A stretch of DNA of 64,000 bases, taken from contig JAJEAN010000001.1 in assembly GCA_022822725.1 (NCBI GenBank), positions 1-64,000 on the forward strand. The letters are read 5' to 3'. Shown here piece after piece: positions 33,424 through 42,619 of the stretch. The notes below the pieces were generated by a model. It was not told the DNA's origin and did not search any database. It saw only the letters and a program-made list of their open reading frames with translations. The stretch is from Candidatus Latescibacterota bacterium (lineage in GTDB: Bacteria > JAAXHH01). A program made the position numbers and the translations under genes. Every line of letters starts with the position of its first letter. Position 1 is the stretch's first letter.

Positions 33424-34581
33424 ATGGAAAACTCGAACATTGCGCTTCCGGATTACCGGCATCTTTTCGGCAGGATCGACGAAAAGGGGCTCACCCGGGT
33501 CCTGGAACTCGCCCTCGACCGACAACTGATCGTCAAACTGCTGCACATCTGCGGACTGGTCCGGGATGGGCGCGACCTGGAGACTGCGGCAATGCATACG
33601 CTCGCCGCGCAGCTCGCCGGGGACTGCTTCGAGCGGGAAGTCACCGCCGCGCAGGTCATCCGGACCCTCGTTCATACCAGTTCAAGGGAGATCGAACAGA
33701 TCGGGAAAGCAACCCCGGAAGGCATCAATTCCCTGCTGAGCGACCGGACCGACGCCTATACGCGGGAGTGCGGCCGGATGACGTTCGCCATGTTGCTGGA
33801 TGAACGGGAGGCGGTTTACGCGCCGGCTATCGAACGCCTGAACCGGATCCCCGCCTTTCAACCCCGGACCGGCGTATCGGAGGAGACGGCGTCCCCCTAC
33901 CTGAGGGACGATCCCGTCCTGAACGGAGGACCGGAAGACGCCCGCCTGTTGGAGGATGCCGATCCGGCGTTGATCGAAGCCCGGCGGCACGGGGCGGACC
34001 TGGAGAAGCGGAACCGGATCCTGGAAGACCGCGTCAGGGAGATGCAGCGGCGAATCGAGAAGTTCCAGGAAGGCGCCGGCACAGAAACGGAAAGGGTCGC
34101 CCTTTTCATCGACGTGCAGAACATGTGGTATGCCGCCCGGCAACAGCACGGGTTTTCGGCGCGGGTGGATTTCGAGAAGCTCATGCAGGCCGCCGTGAGC
34201 GATCGCCGGCTCATACGGGCCTACGCCTACGTGATCCAGACCCCGGAGGTGGACCAGAGCGGATTCGTTACCATGCTGGAGCAGTTCAGCTACGAGGTGA
34301 AGCGGAAGGACCTCCGCAGACGAAGCGACGGTTCGGCGAAAGGCGACTGGGACATGGAGATGGCCATCGACATGATCAGAATGGCCGAAAAGGTCGACGT
34401 CGTCATCCTGGCCAGCGGCGATGGTGATTTCGTGTCGCTGATCCAGCTGCTCAAGGAACTGGGCCCGCGCGTGGAGGTGTTTTCCTTCCCGCACAACACG
34501 GCGCGGGACCTGATGGAGACCGCGGACCAATACCATACCATCGACGCATCGCTGCTCATCGATATGGACCCGGTCCGCTGA
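33424..34581 (+). CDS. NYN-domain (LabA/DUF88-like) protein
   Basis: This 385-residue protein has a mostly helical N-terminal half of no recognised family, containing a heptad region (DLEKRNRILEDRVREMQRRI). The C-terminal half is a PIN-like NYN nuclease domain: VALFIDVQNMWYAAR, KGDWDMEMAIDMI, ILASGDGDF. These supply the usual acidic metal ligands (D of FIDVQN, D of KGDWD, D's of SGDGDF). NYN proteins are probable RNases. Start ATG 33424 lies 48 bases after the aminotransferase stop. A 19-base tandem repeat begins in its last codons. Confidence 0.82.
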   Translation: MENSNIALPDYRHLFGRIDEKGLTRVLELALDRQLIVKLLHICGLVRDGRDLETAAMHTLAAQLAGDCFEREVTAAQVIRTLVHTSSREIEQIGKATPEGINSLLSDRTDAYTRECGRMTFAMLLDEREAVYAPAIERLNRIPAFQPRTGVSEETASPYLRDDPVLNGGPEDARLLEDADPALIEARRHGADLEKRNRILEDRVREMQRRIEKFQEGAGTETERVALFIDVQNMWYAARQQHGFSARVDFEKLMQAAVSDRRLIRAYAYVIQTPEVDQSGFVTMLEQFSYEVKRKDLRRRSDGSAKGDWDMEMAIDMIRMAEKVDVVILASGDGDFVSLIQLLKELGPRVEVFSFPHNTARDLMETADQYHTIDASLLIDMDPVR

Positions 34582-34622
34582 GTCGGACCCGGCCCGTTGA
34601 GTCGGACCCGACCCGCTGAGTC
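34566..34622 (+). repeat. Three 19-nt tandem repeats spanning a stop codon
   Basis: GGACCCGGTCCGCTGAGTC, then copies beginning at 34585 and 34604. The TGA of the NYN gene lies in the first copy, and each later copy carries a TGA at the same place. Confidence 0.85.
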
Positions 34623-34661
34623 GAAGGAAATCAGATACATCGTTCATACATGGAGGAACCA

Positions 34662-35585
34662 ATGGTAAAGATCGGCATTGTCGGTGCGGGAAACGTGGGG
34701 GCGACCGCCGCGTTGTACGCCGCGCAAAAGGAACTGGGCGATATCGCCCTGATCGACGTGGTGGACGGAATCCCGCAGGGCAAGGGACTGGACATGATGG
34801 AAGCCGGACCCGTTCTCGGCTATGATTCCGCGATAGAAGGCTCCAACGATTTCGCGGCCCTGGAAGGCGCGGCCATCGTGGTGGTCACCGCCGGCCTGGC
34901 CCGCAAGCCGGGCATGGACCGCCTCGACCTGCTGAAGAAGAATGCGGAGATCATCACGTCGGTGACCGAGAACATCGTGAAGTACGCGCCGGATGCCCAG
35001 GTCCTGATGGTCAGCAACCCGCTGGACGTCATGACCTATGTCGCCCTCAAGGTGTCGGGGTACGGGCGGAAGCGCGTCTACGGACAGGCCGGCGTGCTCG
35101 ACTGCGCGCGTTACCGGTCCTTCGTCGCCATGGAACTCGGCGTGTCCATGGAAGACACGCAGGCGATCATTCTCGGCGGGCACGGCGACACCATGGTCCC
35201 CATTCCGCGGTACACCACGGTTTCCGGCATTCCCATCACCGAACTGCTGTCCCGGGAAGCCATCGACCGCATCGTGCAGCGCACCCGCGACGGCGGCGCG
35301 GAGATCGTCAACTACCTGAAGACGGGCAGCGCCTACTACGCCCCGGCCGCCTCCGTCGTCCAGATGGTGGAATCCGTCCTGAAGGGCAAGAACCGCGTGC
35401 TGCCCGCCTCGGTGATGCTGGAAGGCGAGTACGGACTGCGGGACGTCTGCGTCGGGGTGCCCGTGAAACTGGGCAGCGAGGGCATCGAGGAAGTGATCGA
35501 GCTCGAACTTTCCGACGACGAGCGGGCGGCGCTGCGTGCTTCCGCCTCTGTGTACCAGGAGAGCCTGGACGAACTGGGCATATAG
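34662..35585 (+). CDS. mdh: Malate dehydrogenase (LDH-like type)
   Basis: This is a 307-residue NAD-dependent dehydrogenase with the Rossmann start KIGIVGAGNVGATAA, VTAGLARKPGMDRLDLL, VSNPLDV, and the catalytic HGD in ILGGHGDTMVP. The residue pattern RKPGMDR (substrate-specificity Arg) fits malate rather than lactate. I chose ATG 34662 because GGAGGA lies five bases upstream, inside the longer frame starting 34650. It acts in the TCA cycle, with isocitrate dehydrogenase immediately downstream on the same strand. Confidence 0.95.
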   Translation: MVKIGIVGAGNVGATAALYAAQKELGDIALIDVVDGIPQGKGLDMMEAGPVLGYDSAIEGSNDFAALEGAAIVVVTAGLARKPGMDRLDLLKKNAEIITSVTENIVKYAPDAQVLMVSNPLDVMTYVALKVSGYGRKRVYGQAGVLDCARYRSFVAMELGVSMEDTQAIILGGHGDTMVPIPRYTTVSGIPITELLSREAIDRIVQRTRDGGAEIVNYLKTGSAYYAPAASVVQMVESVLKGKNRVLPASVMLEGEYGLRDVCVGVPVKLGSEGIEEVIELELSDDERAALRASASVYQESLDELGI

Positions 35586-35713
35586 CACCCGTACAACAGC
35601 GCATGCGATAGCCACATCACATGGACAACGCCACATCACCTGTGTAACGTCATATTACTTGTGCGACAACCACATCACATGAAGGCATCCTGACCGAGGA
35701 GGAAGAAAGCGAC

Positions 35714-36943
35714 ATGGCCGCTAAACCACCCGCTGGTGGAAAGCACATTACCATCGATGCCCGGGGCGTGCTCAACGTCCCGGACCAACCGGTCATCCCT
35801 TTCATCGAAGGCGACGGCACGGGACCGGATATCTGGAGGACGGCCCAGCGCGTTTTTGACGCCGCCGTCGACAAGGCGTACGGCGGAGCCCGGCGGATCG
35901 CCTGGCACGAGGTGCTGGCAGGCGAAAAGGCCTTCAACATTACGGGCAACTGGCTTCCCGATGAAACGGTGGAGGATTTCCGGGAATACCTGGTGGGGAT
36001 CAAAGGGCCCCTGACCACCCCCGTGGGGGGCGGCATCCGCAGTCTGAACGTGGCGCTGCGCCAGATCCTCGACCTGTACGTATGCCTGCGGCCGGTACGC
36101 TGGTTCACCGGCGTGCCCAGTCCGGTGCGTCATCCCGAAAAAGTGGACATGGTCATCTTCCGCGAGAATACGGAGGACGTGTACGCCGGGAAGGAACAGG
36201 AGGCCTACAGCGACGAGGCCGCCAGGTTGATCGCCTTCTGCAAAGATGAGTTCGGATGGGAAATACGGTCCGATTCGGGCATCGCCGTCAAGCCGGTGAG
36301 CGAGACCGGCAGCAAGCGTTTGATCCGCGCGGCGGTCGAGTACGCCATCGCCCGGAACAGAAAGAGCGTCACCCTGGTCCACAAGGGCAACATCCAGAAG
36401 TTCACGGAAGGCGCCTTCCAGAAGTGGGGATACGAACTCGCGAAGGAGGAGTACCCGGACCGGCTGGTCAGCTGGGACGAATGCGGGGGCGACGTGCCGG
36501 AGGGCAAGATCCTGGTCAAGGACGCCATCGCCGACATCTTCCTGCAGCAGATCCTGACCCGTCCCGACGAGTTCGACGTCATTGCCACCATGAATCTGAA
36601 CGGCGATTACATTTCCGATGCGCTGGCCGCACAGGTGGGCGGTATCGGCATCGCGCCAGGTGGCAACATCAACTACAAGACCGGACACGCCGTGTTCGAA
36701 GCGACCCACGGCACGGCGCCGAAATACGCCGACCAGGACAAGGTCAACCCCGGCTCCGTCGTCCTTTCCGGCGAACTGATGCTGCGTTATCTCGGCTGGG
36801 ATGAAGCGGCCGACCTGATCATTCAGGGTATCGAAAAAGCCATCGGGGACGGGATCGTGACCTACGATTTCGCCCGTCTGATGGACGGCGCGCAAGAAGT
36901 CAAGTGCTCGGAATTCGGCACCGCCATCATCGAGCGGATGTAG
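35714..36943 (+). CDS. icd: NADP-dependent isocitrate dehydrogenase
   Basis: This is a 409-residue isocitrate/isopropylmalate dehydrogenase-family enzyme with [14 protein letters not shown] and the phosphorylation-loop-like [53 protein letters not shown] and [10 protein letters not shown] follow. The LNVALRQ...RENTEDVY combination matches Icd of the E. coli type. GAGGAGGAAG precedes the start. With mdh it makes a small TCA-cycle pair, separated by 128 bases containing CACATCAC/TGTG-type short repeats. Confidence 0.95.
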   Translation: MAAKPPAGGKHITIDARGVLNVPDQPVIPFIEGDGTGPDIWRTAQRVFDAAVDKAYGGARRIAWHEVLAGEKAFNITGNWLPDETVEDFREYLVGIKGPLTTPVGGGIRSLNVALRQILDLYVCLRPVRWFTGVPSPVRHPEKVDMVIFRENTEDVYAGKEQEAYSDEAARLIAFCKDEFGWEIRSDSGIAVKPVSETGSKRLIRAAVEYAIARNRKSVTLVHKGNIQKFTEGAFQKWGYELAKEEYPDRLVSWDECGGDVPEGKILVKDAIADIFLQQILTRPDEFDVIATMNLNGDYISDALAAQVGGIGIAPGGNINYKTGHAVFEATHGTAPKYADQDKVNPGSVVLSGELMLRYLGWDEAADLIIQGIEKAIGDGIVTYDFARLMDGAQEVKCSEFGTAIIERM

Positions 36944-36960
36944 GCCACGGGCAACGCGGC

Positions 36961-37045
36961 CGCCCATTCGAGCGGACGTGGTGCCACCGGCGGCACGCCC
37001 ATTCGACCGGCTACTTATTCGAGCGGGCGCCCATTCGACCAGGCG
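36961..37045 (+). repeat. Degenerate CCCATTCGASCRG repeats after icd
   Basis: Four imperfect copies of a CCATTCGA/TTATTCGA core (near 36963, 36998, 37015 and 37030) occupy the 130-base gap between icd and obg. Confidence 0.7.
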
Positions 37046-37073
37046 TGGGTGACCGGATCTTCGGATATCCCTC

Positions 37074-38099
37074 ATGTTCGTCGACTTCGCGAGAATCCAC
37101 GTAAAGGCCGGTCGCGGCGGCAACGGCTGCTGCAGCTTCCGCCGCGAGAAGAACGTGCCGCGGGGCGGGCCGGACGGCGGTCACGGCGGCGACGGGGGCC
37201 ATGTCGTCCTGCAGGTCGACCCGGGCAAGCGGACGCTGCTCGACTTCCAGTACCAGCACCTGTACCGGGCCAGGAACGGCACGCACGGACAGGGCAAGGA
37301 CATGCACGGTCGGAACGCCCCGGACATGGTCATCGGCGTCCCCCCCGGGACCATCGTCAAGGACCGGGAGTCCGGCTCGGTGATTTCCGACATGGTCGGG
37401 GAGGACCAGACCCTGGTCATCGCCCGGGGAGGCCATGGCGGCCGCGGGAACTCGGCCTTCGCCACGTCCACCAACCGGGCGCCCCGGCGATGGGAGGAGG
37501 GCCAGCCGGGCGAGGAACGCCTGCTGGAACTCGAACTCAAGCTGATCGCCGACGTGGGGCTTGTCGGTCATCCGAACGCGGGCAAATCCACCCTGCTGTC
37601 GCGCCTGTCCGCCGTCAGGCCCAAGATCGCCGACTATCCCTTCACCACCCTCGAACCCAACCTGGGCATCGTCAAGCTGGGAGACTACGACCGCTTCGTC
37701 CTGGCGGACATCCCCGGCCTGATCGAGGGCGCCCACGAGGGCAAGGGACTCGGACACCAGTTCCTCCGCCACATCGAGCGGACCCGGATCCTCGTCTTCC
37801 TGCTCGACGCGAGCCAGCCCGATCCCGTGCAGGACTACGAAGTGCTCGTCAACGAACTCCGCCAGTTCAATCCCGTACTCCTCTCCCGCCCCGCCCTCGT
37901 CGTCTTCTCCAAGCTGGACCTGATCGTGGACCGGTCCGTCCTGGACGGCCTCGACGTGGACCCTGACCACGCGAAGCACACGGGCCAGCGAAACAACCCC
38001 GTGCTGGCGATCTCTTCGGCCACCGGAGAAGGCATCCCCGAACTCCTCGGGGAAATCGGCCAGATTCTTCGCGAGTTCGGCCCCGCCTCGTCCGACTAA
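37074..38099 (+). CDS. obg: Obg-family GTPase (CgtA/ObgE)
   Basis: This 341-residue protein has an N-terminal glycine-rich Obg fold (HVKAGRGGNGCCSFRREK, GGDGGHVVLQ). The GTPase domain has G1 GLVGHPNAGKSTLLS, G2 region YPFTTLEPNLG, G3 ADIPGLIEGA, G4 FSKLDL and G5 ISSATGEG. All are canonical. Obg couples GTP level to late 50S ribosome assembly. It lacks the extra C-terminal OCT domain of some Gram-positives, as most do. Confidence 0.97.
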   Translation: MFVDFARIHVKAGRGGNGCCSFRREKNVPRGGPDGGHGGDGGHVVLQVDPGKRTLLDFQYQHLYRARNGTHGQGKDMHGRNAPDMVIGVPPGTIVKDRESGSVISDMVGEDQTLVIARGGHGGRGNSAFATSTNRAPRRWEEGQPGEERLLELELKLIADVGLVGHPNAGKSTLLSRLSAVRPKIADYPFTTLEPNLGIVKLGDYDRFVLADIPGLIEGAHEGKGLGHQFLRHIERTRILVFLLDASQPDPVQDYEVLVNELRQFNPVLLSRPALVVFSKLDLIVDRSVLDGLDVDPDHAKHTGQRNNPVLAISSATGEGIPELLGEIGQILREFGPASSD

Positions 38100-38201
38100 A
38101 CTCATATGAAACGCGTCGGACGGTGTTACGCGCCGACGGATTCCCGGATCACTTCCGTAGCCTGCATCTGCACCGGATAGCCGTCCCTCGAGGACCGGTC
38201 T

Positions 38202-39317
38202 ATGGAGGACTTGCCTGTGACGGACCTGGCATCCTGGCTGACCCTTGCGCGCGTGCCCGGCATTGGCGCGTCGCGGTTCCACGCACTGTTGCGCCGGTTC
38301 GGGTCGCCCACCGCGGCCCTGTCCGCCACCGTGGACGAACTGGCCCGGACCGAAGGGGTGGGGCCACAGATCGCCCGGGCTGTGCGCGGCCACCGGGACC
38401 AGGCCTTCGTCGACCGGCAGTTGCGCCTGCTCGACCGGAACGACGCGCGCATCGTCACCTTCCGCGACCGGGACTATCCCGAGCGGCTTCGCGACATCTA
38501 CGATCCGCCGCCGCTGCTCTTCGTTACCGGCGGCTGGGAAGCGGAGGACGAACAGTCCATTGCCATCGTAGGGACGCGGTTTACCTCGGCCTATGGCCGT
38601 CGGATGGCCGAGGACTTCAGCGCCGAACTGTGTGCATACGGGTTCACCGTCGTGAGCGGCCTGGCGCGGGGTGTGGACACACTCGCCCACCGGACCGCAT
38701 TGCGCGGCAACGGCCGTACGGTGGCGGTCCTGGGCTCGGGTCTCGACAGGCCGTACCCCGCGGAGAACCGCAAGTTGATGGCAACCATCCGGGAATACGG
38801 CGCCGTGATGACGGAGCATCCTTTCGGGACCGGTCCGGACGCCGTCAACTTCCCCCAGCGCAACCGGATCATCAGCGGATCGACGCTGGGAACGATCGTC
38901 GTGGAGGCCGGCAAGCGCAGCGGAGCGCTGATCACCGCACGCTTCGCCCTGGACCAGGGCCGCGAGGTCTTCGCCGTGCCCGGACCGCTGGACGCGGCCG
39001 GCAGCGAGGGGGTGAACCGGCTGATCAAGGACGGTACGGCCAAGCTGATCCAGCGGGTGGAAGACGTGATCGACGAACTGGCGCCCAGGCTGGGCTACGA
39101 CCCGTCCAGGTCGAAACCGGAACCGGCCGGCGCGACATTCGATCTGCCGCCCGAGGAGGCATCCATGTACGGCCGGCTTTCCTCGGATCCCAGACACATC
39201 GACCACCTGGCGTCCTCTCTTTCCCTTACGTCCTCCCAGGCGCTTGGTATCCTGCTGGCGCTCGAACTGAAAGGCGCGGCGCGGCAACTGCCCGGCATGA
39301 TGTTCGTAAAATCCTGA
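38202..39317 (+). CDS. dprA: DNA-processing protein DprA
   Basis: This 371-residue protein has an N-terminal SAM/HhH-like region (VPGIGASRFHALLRRFGS) and the central Rossmann DprA fold. The latter includes IAIVGTRFTSAYGRRMAE, VVSGLARGVDTLAH, GSGLDRPYPAENR, FPQRNRIISG, EAGKRSGALITA and AVPG. A C-terminal winged helix (HIDHLASSLSLTSSQALGIL) follows. DprA loads RecA on incoming single-stranded DNA in transformation. ATG 38202 follows GAGGACC. A ComEA-like receptor is encoded at 30117. Confidence 0.95.
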   Translation: MEDLPVTDLASWLTLARVPGIGASRFHALLRRFGSPTAALSATVDELARTEGVGPQIARAVRGHRDQAFVDRQLRLLDRNDARIVTFRDRDYPERLRDIYDPPPLLFVTGGWEAEDEQSIAIVGTRFTSAYGRRMAEDFSAELCAYGFTVVSGLARGVDTLAHRTALRGNGRTVAVLGSGLDRPYPAENRKLMATIREYGAVMTEHPFGTGPDAVNFPQRNRIISGSTLGTIVVEAGKRSGALITARFALDQGREVFAVPGPLDAAGSEGVNRLIKDGTAKLIQRVEDVIDELAPRLGYDPSRSKPEPAGATFDLPPEEASMYGRLSSDPRHIDHLASSLSLTSSQALGILLALELKGAARQLPGMMFVKS

Positions 39318-39321
39318 ACCA

Positions 39322-39418
39322 GTCAGTCAGTCCGGCCGGCCGACGGTCCATCCATCCGTCCGGCCGTCAGTCCGTCCGTCCGACGGTCTGCCCCGTCCGT
39401 CCGACGGCCGACCCCCGG
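39322..39418 (+). repeat. TCCG/GTCA-rich simple repeat tract
   Basis: Reiterated CAGTCAGTCAGT, CCGTCCGTCCG and CGACGGTC units fill the space between dprA and the next promoter. Confidence 0.7.
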
Positions 39419-39427
39419 TTATTTCGG

Positions 39428-39457
39428 TTGACATGCCCCGCTCTCCCGATGTTACAT
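39428..39457 (+). promoter_or_regulatory. Promoter of the heptose adenylyltransferase gene
   Basis: TTGACA (39428-39433), an 18-base spacer and TTACAT (39452-39457), 47 bases before the start codon. Confidence 0.55.
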
Positions 39458-39503
39458 CAAGGACAACTCGCTCGAATCGCCAAAACGCACGCTATGGCCG
39501 GCT

Positions 39504-39995
39504 ATGCACGATCAGCAGACCCGCGGTAAACTCGTCGAACGCGATGAACTCGCAACGGCCGTGGAGCGCGCGCGCCGGCAGGGCGACACCGTCGTGTTCA
39601 CGAACGGTTGCTTCGACCTGCTTCATCCGGGCCATGTCCATCTCCTGCAGACCGCGCGAACTTTCGGCGACCTGCTCATCGTGGCCATAAACACCGACGC
39701 GTCCGTCCGGGCGATCAAGGACGAGGGCCGTCCGATATACGGAGAATGGGAACGGGCCTACATGCTCGGTGCCCTGGCCTGCGTGGACCATGTGGTCCTT
39801 TTCGGCGAACCAACGCCCATTCCGCTGCTCAACCTGCTCAAGCCGGACGTCCTGGTCAAAGGAGGTCACTACGGTCACGAGGAAGTGGTGGGCTGGGACG
39901 TGGTGGAAGCCTACGGCGGCCGTGTGGAAAGAGTGCCCGTACTGGACGGGATGTCCACGTCGGGCACGATAGCGCGCATCACCGGAACCGGGTGA
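39504..39995 (+). CDS. rfaE2: D-glycero-beta-D-manno-heptose-1-phosphate adenylyltransferase-like protein
   Basis: This is a 163-residue cytidylyltransferase-like nucleotidyltransferase with FTNGCFDLLHPGHVHLLQTA (the NGCFDxLHxGH motif), VAINTDASVRAIKDEGRP and the C-terminal STSGTIARI. It matches the stand-alone C-terminal half of HldE (RfaE domain II), which activates heptose phosphate for LPS core or glycoprotein heptose. It implies an outer membrane with heptose sugars. The kinase half is not in this window. Confidence 0.92.
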   Translation: MHDQQTRGKLVERDELATAVERARRQGDTVVFTNGCFDLLHPGHVHLLQTARTFGDLLIVAINTDASVRAIKDEGRPIYGEWERAYMLGALACVDHVVLFGEPTPIPLLNLLKPDVLVKGGHYGHEEVVGWDVVEAYGGRVERVPVLDGMSTSGTIARITGTG

Positions 39996-40009
39996 TGATG
40001 GCGGCCGGT

Positions 40010-40083
40010 GACGATCCGGCCGGGGAAGACGGTGTCGGACGGCAGTGACGATCCGGCCGACGACGATCCGGCCGGGGAAGACG
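40010..40083 (+). repeat. 22-nt direct repeat after the heptose gene
   Basis: GACGATCCGGCCGGGGAAGA (plus CG) occurs at 40010 and 40062, with a partial third copy at 40047. It begins 14 bases past the stop. Confidence 0.8.
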
Positions 40084-40122
40084 TTTCAGTACGGTAAGGC
40101 GCAAATCCGGAAAGGGAACTTC

Positions 40123-40428
40123 ATGCCTGAAACACGCCAGAAATTGCTGGTGCTTTATTTGCGGACCCCCGACCTGCACGCCAGTGTCGTGGCCTGGTCC
40201 GAATACGACGGGACCGCGCCCGCCGACGAACGCCATACATCGGGTGACGCCGCCGACTCGGGCGGCGAAACCACGCCGCCCTACGATTCCGTGGTGGACG
40301 CCATGCGGGACGGCTGGCGGGTCGTCCAGTTTCCCCAGCAATACCCGGCCTATCCGGGTACGGAATACCAGGTGTCCTATCTCAAGTACGAGTACATCCT
40401 CGAAAAAATGGAGGTGGTCGATGGCTGA
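40123..40428 (+). CDS. Hypothetical protein coupled to a PhyH dioxygenase (101 aa)
   Basis: ATG 40123 follows AAAGGGAAC. The protein has an N-terminal hydrophobic strand (QKLLVLYLRTPD), a polar low-complexity middle, and a C-terminal YPAYPGTEYQVSYLKYEYILEKME. No family recognised. Its 3' end overlaps the dioxygenase start by eight bases (GATGGCTGA), so the two are translationally coupled and likely functional partners. Confidence 0.6.
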   Translation: MPETRQKLLVLYLRTPDLHASVVAWSEYDGTAPADERHTSGDAADSGGETTPPYDSVVDAMRDGWRVVQFPQQYPAYPGTEYQVSYLKYEYILEKMEVVDG

Positions 40429-41224
40429 CAGGAAGCATCTATTGAATTCCAAACAGATGGCCCGGTTCGTCGCGGAAGGATACCTCCGCTTCGACGAGCT
40501 GGTACCCGACGACCTGAACCAGGCCGTGAAAGAGGAAATGGACAACCAGACCGTTCCCCGGGAAAAGGCGGGATTGCCGCTCAGCGCCATCTGGCCGGAC
40601 GCGGCCGTGGGACGCGTATTCCGCCTTCCGGAGATCGAGGGCATCATCCACAGCCTCGTCGGTCCGGATCCGCTCTACGATCACCACGCCGTGCACACCG
40701 TTGCGGCGGGCCATCACTTCGGACAGCACTGGCACGCGGACGCCATCATAGACACGCGCCAGCATTTCGACATCCAGTTCATGTATTTCGCCCACGACAC
40801 GCCCAGGGAGATGGGGGGAACGCTGATCCTGCCCGGCAGCCACTACCGCCGCATCAGCGAATCCGACATCGCCCGGTACCACAACTTCGTGGGCCAGGTG
40901 CCGATGGTGTGCAAAGCCGGCACGTTGATCGTGCTCCATCACGGCATGTGGCACTGCGCCCAGCCGAATCGCACCGACGAGATGCGATACATGTTCAAAC
41001 TGCGCCTCAACCCGACGGTCAGGCAGCTCCGGCTGTGGAATACCGATGACATCGACGACCCGGAAGTCAGCCATATCCTGAGCACGAACCAGCCGTGGCA
41101 TGGGAACGAAGAACGCATCGAGCACGTCAACCGGATCCACTTCTGGCGGTTCCTGACCGGCGACGACCAGTTCGACAACCACTACTGGCTGAGCCGGATC
41201 GAAAACGAGCCCGAACTGGTGTGA
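40421..41224 (+). CDS. Phytanoyl-CoA dioxygenase (PhyH) family protein
   Basis: This is a 267-residue Fe(II)/2-oxoglutarate dioxygenase. The metal motif HxD is in GQHWHAD and the distal His in HHGMWHCAQPNRTDEMR with the 2OG-binding Arg. GGTLILPGSHYRR is the usual beta-strand block. ATG 40421 is supported by GGAGG upstream and by overlap with the preceding gene; a longer frame from 40184 would run antiparallel to nothing useful. The substrate is unknown. PhyH-like enzymes in such bacteria often oxidise small organic or phosphonate compounds. An amino-acid-type permease follows. Confidence 0.88.
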   Translation: MADRKHLLNSKQMARFVAEGYLRFDELVPDDLNQAVKEEMDNQTVPREKAGLPLSAIWPDAAVGRVFRLPEIEGIIHSLVGPDPLYDHHAVHTVAAGHHFGQHWHADAIIDTRQHFDIQFMYFAHDTPREMGGTLILPGSHYRRISESDIARYHNFVGQVPMVCKAGTLIVLHHGMWHCAQPNRTDEMRYMFKLRLNPTVRQLRLWNTDDIDDPEVSHILSTNQPWHGNEERIEHVNRIHFWRFLTGDDQFDNHYWLSRIENEPELV

Positions 41225-41263
41225 CCGGCCGGTCCTGTTCTCCAACTCGACGAAAACGCGTTC

Positions 41264-42619
41264 ATGACCACGGGTAACCTGCGCCGACAACTGGGTATCT
41301 GGCCGACCACGGCCATGGTGATCAGCGGGATGATCGCCGTGGGGATATTCCTGGTGCCCGCCGGGATGGCCAAGTCGCTGGGATCGCCTCTGCTGCTGCT
41401 CGTCATCTGGCTGGCCATGGCGGGGATGGCCCTCTGCGGCTCGCTGTGCTTCGGAGAGCTGGCCTCCCGCTTTCCCCAAGCAGGCGGCGGATACATCTAT
41501 CTCCGCGAAGCCTACGGCACTCCGACGGCCTTCCTGTATGGCTGGATGTCCCTGATGGTGCTGGACCCCGGCATCACGGCGACCCTGGCGACCGGCCTTT
41601 CGAGCTACGCGGGCCATATCTTTCCGATGGAACCGGTCGCGATGAAGCTGCTGGCCATCGCCGTACTGGTCGTCCTCACGGGCGTGAATATCTACGGCGT
41701 GCGCATCGGCGCCTGGATCATCGTCCTGCTGACCGTGTTCAAGGTCGGCGTCCTCGCGGTCATCTCCCTGCTGGGGTTCGGCCTCGGTCTCGGCGACTGG
41801 TCGAACTTCACGCCTTTCGTGGAGCGGCCGGCGGATTCCGGTCCGCTGTTCGGCGCCCTCGCGGGTGGCATCGTGGGCGCCTTCTTCGCCTTCGCCGGAT
41901 GGTGGGACCTGAACAAGGTGGCCGGCGAAATCAGGGACCCGGCGCGCATCCTGCCCCGGGCGCTGCTACTGGCCGTTGGCATCGTTGCGTTAACCTACAT
42001 TTCCACCAGCGCCGTCTTCATGTATCTCGTCCCCATCTCGCAGGTCACGAGCGACGAGACCTTCGCGGCACAGGCGGGCGAGGTGCTCTTCGGACGCAGC
42101 GGCGGCATCCTGTTCTCCTCCGTGGTCATTCTGTCCATCGTCGGCAGCCTCACCGGGCTTTTGCTGATGGCCCCGCGCGTGTATTTCGCCATGGCCAGGG
42201 ACGGGGTCTTCCTCCGATTCGCCAGCGCGGTCCATCCCTCCTTCGGCACGCCTTACCGCGCGATCGCCATCCAGGGCGGACTGGCCTCGCTGCTGGTGTG
42301 GCTGGGGACCTTCAGCCAGATCCTGGACTATTTCATCTTCGTGGCCGTCCTGTTCATCGCATTGACCGTGGCGGGCCTGTTCGTGATCCGCCGCAAAACG
42401 GCCGATACGCCTCCATACAGGACCCCGTTCTACCCCGTCACGCCGGTCCTGTTCCTGCTCCTCGCCGCGGTCCTGCTCGTGCTGCTATTCGGCAACAGTC
42501 CCGTGCAGGCCCTGCTCGGTGTCGGCGTGACCGTACTGGGCATACCGGTGTACTTACTCGTGTTCAGAAAACAAACCACGCAGCAGAGACCGTCAGGAGA
42601 AGACCATGGCCTGGATTAA
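41264..42619 (+). CDS. APC-superfamily amino-acid permease
   Basis: This 451-residue protein has about 12 TM segments. The N-terminus MISGMIAVGIFLVPAGMA matches the APC TM1 substrate loop (GxG(I/V)F). GGGYIYLREAYG, FFAFAGWWDLNKVAGEIRDP and YRTPFYPVTP are typical of the LAT/APC group. It presumably imports an amino acid or amine, possibly the dioxygenase substrate. Its last 14 bases overlap the AhpD-like gene. Confidence 0.9.
   Translation: MTTGNLRRQLGIWPTTAMVISGMIAVGIFLVPAGMAKSLGSPLLLLVIWLAMAGMALCGSLCFGELASRFPQAGGGYIYLREAYGTPTAFLYGWMSLMVLDPGITATLATGLSSYAGHIFPMEPVAMKLLAIAVLVVLTGVNIYGVRIGAWIIVLLTVFKVGVLAVISLLGFGLGLGDWSNFTPFVERPADSGPLFGALAGGIVGAFFAFAGWWDLNKVAGEIRDPARILPRALLLAVGIVALTYISTSAVFMYLVPISQVTSDETFAAQAGEVLFGRSGGILFSSVVILSIVGSLTGLLLMAPRVYFAMARDGVFLRFASAVHPSFGTPYRAIAIQGGLASLLVWLGTFSQILDYFIFVAVLFIALTVAGLFVIRRKTADTPPYRTPFYPVTPVLFLLLAAVLLVLLFGNSPVQALLGVGVTVLGIPVYLLVFRKQTTQQRPSGEDHGLD

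Noticed and set aside
34566-34622. CRISPR-like repeats
   Set aside because: The copies are contiguous 19-mers with no spacers and no cas gene.
37011-39287. 758-codon minus-strand frame opposite obg and dprA
   Set aside because: Both plus-strand genes are unmistakable; the opposite frame has no recognisable domain.
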